From contig JAPFFF010000007.1 in assembly GCA_039105265.1 (NCBI GenBank), positions 1,860,001-1,924,000 on the forward strand: a stretch of DNA of 64,000 nt, read 5' to 3'. This stretch comes from Tritrichomonas musculus (Eukaryota > Parabasalia > Tritrichomonadida > Tritrichomonadidae). The position numbers and the translations under genes were made by a program. Shown one piece after another: positions 38,401-46,300 of the stretch. Under the pieces are notes generated by a model. That model saw nothing but the letters and a program-made list of their open reading frames with translations, was not told where the DNA came from and did not search any database. Within the stretch, counting starts at the first letter, position 1. Every line of letters begins with the position of its first letter.

Positions 38401-38909
38401 AAGGAAATAATCAAGTTTTCGAGATTTTTCTCGATCCTGATTTTTTTGGCTACGTTAACAAAAACGAAGAACTTATTGATATTTTAATTAAAAATGACAA
38501 AAATAAAATTTATTCTCAAGATATTAAATCAATTGTTGAGTTAAATGACGAAACAAATGTAGCCTGGTGTCAAATTTTGGATCAAGAAGAAACAGAATTT
38601 CAATATTTAATAGAAGTAATGTCAATGGCTCAAAGCATTTTTAAAATTGGACCATCAGCAATGTTTGCATCAGTTTTCACAATTCAAAAAGATTCTTCTT
38701 TTAAAGAATCAATGTTATACGGAGTTGAAGGTTCTTTGATAATTTTTTATTTAATTCTTTTTGTTTCAATTGAAATTATTTTTAACGCATCAGTTGCAGG
38801 ACTAATTGTTTTCCTTGTAGATGCATTAATAGTGAAATTATTCAAATGGAAAAGACGAAAATATTTAATTAATCATGAGTTCTCCCCATATAAATCACTT
38901 GTTAGATAA
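35442..38909 (+). CDS. TMEM67: Meckelin (TMEM67/MKS3)-like transition-zone membrane protein with acidic insert
   Basis: 1155 residues. Residues 1 to about 15 are a signal peptide, followed by a Cys-containing ectodomain with many N-glycosylation sequons (to about 300). TM segments lie near 303-327, 345-375, 398-422, 468-485 and 505-527, with a final pair at 1100-1140. Meckelin landmarks are clear: VIDWDERSS, VAANEWLKLSTVR (human FVANEWNEIQTVR), FQQLCLNLNISALMM (human FVDLCSMSNISVFLL), IHGKQ (human IHGRS), and near the end SMLYGVEGSLIIFYLILF (human SVLYYGNEATLLIFDLLFF). A stretch of about 390 acidic, Ser-rich residues (about 575-985) separates the IHG motif from the C-terminal part and has no counterpart in animals. 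Meckelin belongs to the MKS module gating the cilium base. The ectodomain is shorter than in human. Confidence 0.85.
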   Translation: MLFLFAILLFQCKCYSFGNSFCSSMSYINKILAFCDQNPTNSTCNHTQNNISLDLLFSDYNKILSESQRECGNNSNNSIACTFMANYCLLLSESTEYCNQFRGMLNEYSCIIYQQSYREILRETTIPQEFDYSSIIKIVLAVFSPTGEFIGYSPLKKEIQNCWSPNYQGNIWRKFGRNYYEKCSLNISQLSLNFYEPYLYIDDQDLLIQIPVLPTNYVQNGVKVNDEDGIDANYQFLNRFFLYDNYSTKKNQYASEISFILKIREEDHKKIHVPYLSVKYNNIYDSNVIQSFKFSAKYILSNTFFTTLSIIVLIISAILAISYFVALFFFKLRSLVSDGTNQYVVFSIVASLFDSIGSALFLACFFLGFFILCGYKWTNHLFMCLSPKSNYYFIIIIVFISLIFKLIGIILIVINQSRGTLQVIDWDERSSIYNYDSQSQFLARYRQNVAANEWLKLSTVRGIDTPFIIIFVLLIIRGCKMYLLQQPIPTTEKIDVGEEYQVIEIGLSSFTWLLTTFIFWLCKRFIYWNVFGDPFRNFQQLCLNLNISALMMMCNTRGFLIHGKQTRKSSPLSQITNNYDYKATSDPEWVKNDDYDSFDDGSTYSDETEQSTKSKNRIKLYINNDSEEPSTRQMTTNDSNSDQTEPEKIKVDLNDTNENQVKMKEKKASHKSYTINQEKQIIDQDKKDITDVGMDNIDPDPVNKPNNSDKKNKKSSNSNDESDEDIEIEIDSNSEKTNNESSNGKNSHDAAPKKRQDPEIEIEEEEEEIEPTISKKDEKENKEKDGEKLKKEYKEEIDIKKDEKLNHEGKEIKKSDSEIIILEEEEEISESTDSKHKESVNHENDFKNKHDMESSSSIKISDDSEHKDELPEQILKAKENFDSNVVNDNDNELKASKYVKKFTFHPVNLLKEEEESENEEESYFSDVEIISDSHSYSVVDISNDTTSEQKTEIQEKPTPKTPSVLKKKKKQIHDTLPKLDPLDKKYKGNNQVFEIFLDPDFFGYVNKNEELIDILIKNDKNKIYSQDIKSIVELNDETNVAWCQILDQEETEFQYLIEVMSMAQSIFKIGPSAMFASVFTIQKDSSFKESMLYGVEGSLIIFYLILFVSIEIIFNASVAGLIVFLVDALIVKLFKWKRRKYLINHEFSPYKSLVR

Positions 38910-39137
38910 TATAAAAATAGATTCAATTATTATAATAATTTTTTCTTTAATTTTATATTATTGATCTTAATTTAAATCGGTAAACTATCATGGTAAGATT
39001 CTTTAAAAAGTTGGTAAATAACGAATTAAAAACTATTATTATCGTTTAATCAACACTTTGAATTAATTTTCGATTTACAACATAAATGCACATGCATCTT
39101 TCATTCAAATAGGATTATACGTTTAAATTATGAAAAT

Positions 39138-39800
39138 TTATATTTCGTCAGGCCTGTAACCAAATGATTCAGCTCTAAATTCAACAATGACGCCAATAAA
39201 AGCACCAACAATTGCTCCAATAAATACAGATATGATTGAATAAATGCAATTTGTTTTGAGGGCAGCATTTTCATTATAAATTCCACTATCTCCAAGTCCA
39301 AATAGTAAGCTTGTGAACACTCCACATGCAATATTGGTAATTGTTAAACTGAGAAGTAGAAAATTCGGTTCAGAGAGGATGACATCTGGAATAATGCCAG
39401 AACCTTGAAATATTTTAATTAATATGTTGGGAGTAACAAAAGAAATTGAAGATGCAAGACCAGTAGTAATCATTAATGTATAAGCAAATCTAGCTGAAGT
39501 TGAATTTAATGTGTAAAGTTTTGTTGAACGAACAAAAGTTGTAATTCCGCCTGTTAAAACAAGAGTGATAATGACAACAATGAGTATTGGAGATATATGT
39601 GCATCGCCTAAAGAAGGATTTGTTGATTTGTACATATAATAAAAATCAAATAGTATTAAAAATATAGTTAAAGCTCCAAAGAAGTATGCGATAACTTTAC
39701 TCGAAAGTATTCCACAAGCTGAAAATGAAACAATAAATGTGGAAGCAGCTGAGATTGCAGCAAAAACTATAGCAAGGCGAACAGTGCTTGCAAAGTTCAT
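39138..39800 (-). CDS. Six-TM membrane protein of unknown family
   Basis: 220 residues with six strongly predicted membrane helices, near 7-30, 36-58, 69-90, 104-127, 143-168 and 182-207. Small residues (Gly, Ala, Ser) are common in helices 1, 4 and 6, and there is an Asp-Phe pair in helix 2 (LFDFYYMY). No signal peptide is separate from helix 1. The tail VEFRAESFGYRPDEI is polar and probably cytoplasmic. I do not recognise the family; no proteolipid, tetraspanin or transporter motif is evident. It converges on the meckelin gene (228 bp between stops) and diverges from the helical-repeat gene at 39994. On the minus strand TCAAAAGAAATG provides an initiator-like element near the start. The stop is TAA in TAAAT. 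Confidence 0.8.
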   Translation of the reverse strand: MNFASTVRLAIVFAAISAASTFIVSFSACGILSSKVIAYFFGALTIFLILFDFYYMYKSTNPSLGDAHISPILIVVIITLVLTGGITTFVRSTKLYTLNSTSARFAYTLMITTGLASSISFVTPNILIKIFQGSGIIPDVILSEPNFLLLSLTITNIACGVFTSLLFGLGDSGIYNENAALKTNCIYSIISVFIGAIVGAFIGVIVEFRAESFGYRPDEI

Positions 39801-39993
39801 TTCTTTTGATAGATGAGCGGTATCCCAAAAAATTAATAAAAATAGATATATTTAATTTATTTTTTATTTTATTTACTAAATATAATAATAACTTAAATAA
39901 AATGAAAATATTATATACTTGATATTTTTTAAGATATTCATGATTTATTTTTTTTTTTTTTTTACTGAGAAAAAAGATCGTTGCAATTATAAA

Positions 39994-41580
39994 ATGAATA
40001 ATTATAAATTCGAGATTACGCTTGCTAATGCAGCTAAAAGGATAGATGACGAATTTGATGATGAAAATTTATCAAGAAACGCTGGAGAGAAAATAATTAA
40101 AAATAAAATTTCATATTATATAATTGGTATTCATGATACAAATGCCGAAAATGTCAAAAATTCTCTTTACAACCTTCTAGAATTCTCAAAAAACAATTAT
40201 TTTGAAATATTTAATATATATGACTTAAATGAAATTCTTGGTTTTGCTACCTATAGTAAGTGGATTAAAAACGATAAAAATGAAGATCCTTCCAATCCTA
40301 ATCCCAAGAATTATGCTAACTCCAAATTTTGTAAAACAGATATCACAGAAATAGCTCATATTGCAGCACAAGTTCTTCCAGAAATTTTAAAACAGCCTGA
40401 TATTGCTAATTTATTCGTAGCAGTTGGTGGAATTCAAGAATTGCTTGATTTTTTCCCTGAAACTTGGATGATTTTAAGCGCTGCTTCAATATCAATGTCA
40501 TCAAAAAAAAAGCGAAATCTTATTTTTGATAAAGGATTTTACACAAATTTTGCAGAAAATCTCTCTAACTGTTGTATTGTTAATCTTCCTATTTTAGATT
40601 TTGAAGCTTCATGCAAGTTTGCTGAATCTCTTGTTGAATTCGAACTAGAGCCATTCCAAATCCGATTAGTAACAACTATTTTCCCTATATTATATGATTG
40701 TGAAGAAAATGCACTCAGACCTGTTTTTCTTGATGCTGCTCGTAAACTCATACTTCATATACAATGGTTTGACCATTACCAAAATGAAAATGTTGATCAA
40801 GTTTACAATATATTACCTTTTTTGCCAACAAATGAAAATCAAGATGGTAAAGAACGGGCGATGATTCCTTTAATTTACAAAAAAATTAATGTTGTAAAAC
40901 ATAATGATAAAGATGAAGCATGGTTTGAAAATTCTGCAAAATATATCAATGAATGGATATATTACGTAGGTATAATACATGCAGATAAGGCAGGCATTCA
41001 TTCATATAATTTTTCTGACGTATGGAAGATATTAATTTTAATATTAGATACAAATTATTTTCGTAAGGCTATTTTAATAGCTACTAAAGCGATATCACTG
41101 TTAACTAAGATAGACACTAATGGCTTTATAGCTTATAAAATATATTCAAATTTGGTTGATCTTTTTCCAAAAAGCTCCACCTTAATTAAAATTAGATTTG
41201 CATCGATAATCTCAACAGCTTTTGTTAATTCAACAAATGAACAAATGATTGAGCTGGTAAATCAGCCTAATATTTTTGATGTTATTTTTGAAACATTATT
41301 TTCAATCGATTATGATAATGAGTTTATTTCCGATATTCTTCATGGATTATACAGATTTGTTTCTTTTTGTGGCTATTACAACCAAGCTTTGGGAATTTTT
41401 AATCAAATTATAATGACAAATACGGAATTAGAAAATTGGCTTGAGCAACTTATTATTTCTCCTCAAGAGCCAGTGAAAGTAGATATAATTAACCAGGGAA
41501 AAGCATTAAAAGATTTAATACAACAAAGGGTTGGCGAATATGAGGCAGCCATGAGGCAAATGCAATTTCACCCTGGATAA
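39994..41580 (+). CDS. Helical-repeat (armadillo-like) protein, unknown function
   Basis: 528 residues from the ATG at 39994 (MNNYKFEITLANAAKRID). An in-frame ATG at 39940 would add 18 residues containing a T-tract-encoded Phe run; it has a TCATG initiator-like context, so it cannot be excluded, but the Phe run looks like untranslated leader. The body is all-helical with repeated hydrophobic patterns, such as ITEIAHIAAQVLPEILKQ and FASIISTAFVNSTNEQMIELV, resembling ARM/HEAT-type solenoids. No catalytic, membrane or targeting motif is visible. It could be a scaffold in trafficking or the cytoskeleton; this is not determinable from sequence alone. The stop is TAA. Confidence 0.75.
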   Translation: MNNYKFEITLANAAKRIDDEFDDENLSRNAGEKIIKNKISYYIIGIHDTNAENVKNSLYNLLEFSKNNYFEIFNIYDLNEILGFATYSKWIKNDKNEDPSNPNPKNYANSKFCKTDITEIAHIAAQVLPEILKQPDIANLFVAVGGIQELLDFFPETWMILSAASISMSSKKKRNLIFDKGFYTNFAENLSNCCIVNLPILDFEASCKFAESLVEFELEPFQIRLVTTIFPILYDCEENALRPVFLDAARKLILHIQWFDHYQNENVDQVYNILPFLPTNENQDGKERAMIPLIYKKINVVKHNDKDEAWFENSAKYINEWIYYVGIIHADKAGIHSYNFSDVWKILILILDTNYFRKAILIATKAISLLTKIDTNGFIAYKIYSNLVDLFPKSSTLIKIRFASIISTAFVNSTNEQMIELVNQPNIFDVIFETLFSIDYDNEFISDILHGLYRFVSFCGYYNQALGIFNQIIMTNTELENWLEQLIISPQEPVKVDIINQGKALKDLIQQRVGEYEAAMRQMQFHPG

Positions 41581-42044
41581 TTTTTTGCGATGTTTAATCT
41601 TTTTTTCATTCTAATTTATTTTCGGAATTTGGAATATTTGGTACCTGATATTTTTATATATTTATTTCATTATGATCAATCATGATTTAATTTATATAAA
41701 AATCCTATTTTTTTTACATATTATTTTATTATTATTATTTTCTTTTTGATTTATCACATCCGATATCTTGATTTCTTTTTTGTAATCATTATTGGCCATA
41801 TTTTCAACTTCTTCTCATTCATTCTTCATGATTTTTTTCAAATGAATTTGGTTAATGAAAATATATGACTTTAAATAATAAGACTAATTTACATTTTCTT
41901 TTATGTTCTTTTTTTAAAGATTAATTTTTATACCATTATCACTATTTTCGATATACCAGTTGTATTATTATTTTAAAGAATTCTGTATCATAAAATTTAT
42001 TCTCTCAAAATTGAAACAATAATAAAATCGTTTTTTATTTTGTA
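41581..42044. other. AT-rich spacer
   Basis: 464 bp with T-rich tracts and no gene. It contains the promoter region of the IQ-motif gene, where no clear TCA initiator adjoins the ATG. Confidence 0.5.
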
Positions 42045-42968
42045 ATGAAAAACAAAATTCATTTACCCCCTATTTCTCCATTATGCGATTATTATTCTAA
42101 CAATCCCGGCAGTCTTGATTTTACAGCTTTGAATAACCAGCTTCCAAATAAAATGTCACAATCATCAGCATATGAAGAAATTTCAAATCTTTCTAGTATA
42201 ATCGACTCCCTTCAAAAAGAAAATCAATTGCTTACTCAGAAAATTCGTGGATCTACAGCAAATAATAATAGTCAAAATTCATTGTCGGCTGCTTTAATTC
42301 TTGAACAAAAGCTTCAAAAATTTATGGAACGTTTGAAAGAAAGAGATAAAGAATTAAATGAGATTTCTAAATGCCTTACAATAAACCCCAATTTTATTAA
42401 TCTTAAAAATCAAACTCGAAAGCAAAATGAAAAAGCGTCAGCATTTGACATGTTCAAATCTTCTCTTCTGATTTCTAATGATCAAAAGAAATTTTTTAAA
42501 GCTCCCGAACTTGAACGTCAAAACCAAGAATTGCGTGAAATAATACAGCGTCAAGAAGAGCAGATCCGTATTGTTAAAGCCCGTCAATCAATTTATCCAC
42601 AGTTGCAACAAAATAATTCTATTTCCACAAAGCTTGATCAACTCAATAAAAGTCCCAAAACACCAAAATTTGTTTACGATGTTCCTGATCAAACTCAAGA
42701 ACAAGATTTAACAATTCAAATGCTCCAATCAGAGTTGATATCTTTGATAAATACCAGAAAACTCATGGTAGAAAAGCGAAAAGATGTTAAATTAAATCTT
42801 CGGAAACATCGGTTACAATATAAAAGTGCGTTAACAATTCAGCGTGTTGTAAAAGGATTCATCACAAGAATACGTTACAAAAGACAAAAAAAATCAGCAA
42901 TTTTGATACAAAAAGTGATCAGAGGATTTCTAGTTAGACGTCATATTAATTTAAATAGAAAAAAATAG
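42045..42968 (+). CDS. Coiled-coil protein with two C-terminal IQ motifs
   Basis: 307 residues. About 45-75, 85-110 and 155-180 are short coiled-coil stretches (for example ERQNQELREIIQRQEEQIR). The C-terminus has two tandem IQ motifs, IQRVVKGFITRIRYKR (about 264-280) and IQKVIRGFLVRRHI (about 287-301), the classical binding sites of calmodulin or centrin. The N-terminal 40 residues are Pro/Ser/Asn-rich. IQ plus coiled coil is typical of axonemal and basal-body calmodulin-binding proteins, which fits the DZIP1 and meckelin genes nearby, although they are not in an operon. The stop is TAG, followed two codons later by an in-frame TGA, so UAG readthrough would add little. Confidence 0.85.
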   Translation: MKNKIHLPPISPLCDYYSNNPGSLDFTALNNQLPNKMSQSSAYEEISNLSSIIDSLQKENQLLTQKIRGSTANNNSQNSLSAALILEQKLQKFMERLKERDKELNEISKCLTINPNFINLKNQTRKQNEKASAFDMFKSSLLISNDQKKFFKAPELERQNQELREIIQRQEEQIRIVKARQSIYPQLQQNNSISTKLDQLNKSPKTPKFVYDVPDQTQEQDLTIQMLQSELISLINTRKLMVEKRKDVKLNLRKHRLQYKSALTIQRVVKGFITRIRYKRQKKSAILIQKVIRGFLVRRHINLNRKK

Positions 42969-43364
42969 TTTATTTGAAGATAAAATAAATTAGGAAACGC
43001 TTATAAAAGGCATATCTTTTTGATGTATCAAGTCAATGCATAACAAAAAGCTCCAATAAGACTTTCCCCATTCAAATGTTCTATCTTTGTTTAACAAAGT
43101 TTGTTATTTAATTTCGGATATTTTGTTTTTTTAAAATAATTCAAAATTTTGTTATCTTATTGCCCTTTTTTATAACTCATTTTCTCTTTAAAGGATAAAT
43201 AATATTTAATAGTGAATGAACCTATATTCGCCATTGTTTTTTTGCTCTATTTGGAAAAAATAAAGATAATAAGATTTTTCGTTTAGTAGTATATTATTTG
43301 AAAAATCTACGTTAGAAGATTTTAAATTTCATTAGGATTTTATATTATAATATCACACACATAA
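42969..43364. other. AT-rich spacer
   Basis: 396 bp with no gene seen. The right end carries TCACACACATAAATG, a possible initiator giving a leader of about 10 nt for the next gene. Confidence 0.5.
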
Positions 43365-46300
43365 ATGCAGCAGCCTTCGGATGGAAGGCTTCAAGCTGTT
43401 TTTCATAAGATGTGCCAACTTGAGAACGATATTTTCGAATGCAGTCTTGCGCTTCAAAATAATTATTATCAAAAAAATTATTTAGAATCTGATTACATAA
43501 ATAAACTCCAAGGCGTAATTGAGGATTACAAAGGCAAAATTAATAAAATAAATACAGAATCAAATGACGAAGTCCAATCTCTTTATTCTCATTTTAATGA
43601 TTTAATTGAACACCAATCAAAGCAATTTTCTGATTTTTTAAACGATGAAAAAGAAATTCTTAATTTATTCTCAAAAAGATTTTTGTCTGAATTATCGGAT
43701 TACAATATAATTGCTCGTCAATGCTGGCATAATGTCGAAACATCAATGAATGCATTGAATTTTCAAGCTAAAGATGTTCAAAACACAATTTACAATGAAA
43801 TTAAGAGGCTTGATATCCTTTTTGTTCAACAAAAAAAAGAATACACGATAGATACTGAAAATAAAATAAATCAACTTCAAGAAAAAGCGAATAAAACAGT
43901 AAAATTTTTGACTGAAATGCATCTTAACAAACAAACTACGGCTCAGAAAGATTTTTTGAAAACCCTTTTTGAAGATACAAAAAGTCCTTTAAAAAAGGCC
44001 GAAATCTCAAAAATGTTGAATAGAGTTAAACTTTTCAAACAGCAAATTTTATCAATGAAGCAGTCAATCAGTTTGCTTATGGATGCCGAGCATACACACG
44101 TAGAAACAATTATTTCGAAATCACATCATTTTTTAGATGATATTAAAAATAAACTTGAAACTGTAAATGAAATTAGTGATGAGGTCAATAATAGTGATAA
44201 TAAAGATATTCAATATATTATTAAAAAAAGTAGATTTTATACTCAATTTGATGAAGATTTAAGCAAAAAGATTTCCGATATAAAAGCTAATGGCGATACT
44301 ATTATAACTTCCAATGCTAAAGAAATCAATAATCTTAAAAAAGATCTTTCTTATATTCAAAAAGAAAATAATAAAAAAAAGAAAAAGAGAGAAAGCTCGC
44401 TTTTACATAAAATTCAATTAGAAAATGAAAATATAAAAGAAATTGAAATTTCAAACATTAATTTATTATCAAAATTAAAAATGAAAAATGAAAACGAAAG
44501 AAAAGATTATCAAAGCAAAATAGACCAAATTCAAAATGAAATCAGCTTAAGACAAAAGCAATTATTAGATGAAGAAAGCAATAATTCAATTATATTACAA
44601 AATGGAGAGGACAAAGATTATATAAACGAAATTGAAGATCTTAAAAAATCATTTGAAATTGAGATTCAAGATGAAAATAATGTTTTTAATAAAAAGTATT
44701 CTGATTTAAAGAAAATTGAAGAAGAAATCAACAAGAAAATTTCTGATGCAAAAAATTTACTCTTTAAATCGCAAGAAAAACTTCAAAAATTGACTTTTAT
44801 AGAAAAAGAAACATATGAAAATGATGGAAGGAAAAAGAATGAAATAAACCAGCCAAAAAGTGAAGATGGAAAAAGAATTGCTTTAAACGAGGATGCCAAT
44901 GAAGAAGAAATGAAAGGATCTGATGATGATAAAGTAAAGGAGTCAATTAAAGAAAAGACAAAAGAATCAACTGAAGAAGAAACAAAAGAATCAACTGAAG
45001 AAGGAACAAAAGAATCAAATGAAGAAGAAGAAACAAAAGAATCAAATGAAGAAGAAGAAACAAAAGAATCAACTGAAGAAGGAACAAAAGAATCAACTAC
45101 AGAAAAAGAAGTAAAAGAGTCAAATGAAGAAGAAGTAAAGGAAACAACTGAAGAATTAAAAGAATCAACAGAAGAAGAAACAAAAGAAACAACTGAAGAA
45201 GAAGAATTAAAAGAGTCAAATGAAGAAGAAACAAAAGAATCAACTACAGAAGAAGAAGTAAAAGAGTCAAATGAAGAAGAAGTAAAGGAAACAACTGAAG
45301 AAGAAACAAAAGAATCTGATGATGATAAAGTAAAGGAGTCAATTAAAGAAAAGACAAAAGAATCAACTGAAGAAGAAGAAACAAAAGAATCAACTGAAGA
45401 AGAAGAATTAAAAGAGTCAAATGAAGAAGAAACAAAAGAATCAACTACAGAAGAAGAAGTAAAAGAGTCAAATGAAGAAGAAGTAAAGGAAACAACTGAA
45501 GAAGAAACAAAAGAATCAACTACAGAAGAAGAAGTAAAAGAGTCAAATGAAGAAGAAGTAAAGGAAACAACTGAAGAAGAAACAAAAGAATCTGATGATG
45601 ATAAAGTAAAAGAGTCAATTAAAGAAAAGACAAAAGAATCAACTGAAGAAGAAGAAACAAAAGAATCAACTACAGAAGAAGAAGTAAAAGAGTCAAATGA
45701 AGAAGAAACAAAAGAATCAACTACAGAAGAAGAAGAAGTAAAAGAGTCAAATGAAGAAGAAGTAAAGGAAACAACTGAAGAAGAAACAAAAGAATCTGAT
45801 GATGATAAAGTAAAAGAGTCAATTAAAGAAAAGACAAAAGAATCAACTGAAGAAGAAGAAACAAAAGAATCAACTACAGAAGAAGTAAAAGAATCAACTG
45901 AAGAAGAAACAAAAGAATCAACTACAGAAGAAGAAGTAAAAGAGTCAAATGAAGAAGAAACAAAAGAATCAACTACAGAAGAAGAAGAAGTAAAAGAGTC
46001 AAATGAAGAATTAAAAGAGTCAAATGAAGAAGAAACAAAAGAATCAACTACAGAAGAAGAAGAAGTAAAAGAGTCAAATGAAGAAGAAACAAAAGAATCA
46101 ACTACAGAAGAAGAAGAAGTAAAAGAGTCAAATGAAGAATTAAAAGAGTCAAATGAAGAAGAAACAAAAGAATCAACTACAGAAGAAGAAGTAAAAGAGT
46201 CAAATGAAGAATTAAAAGAATCAACTGAAAAATTAAAAGAAACAACTGAAGAAGAAGTAAAGGAAACAACTGAAGAATTAAAAGAATCATTTGAAGAAAA

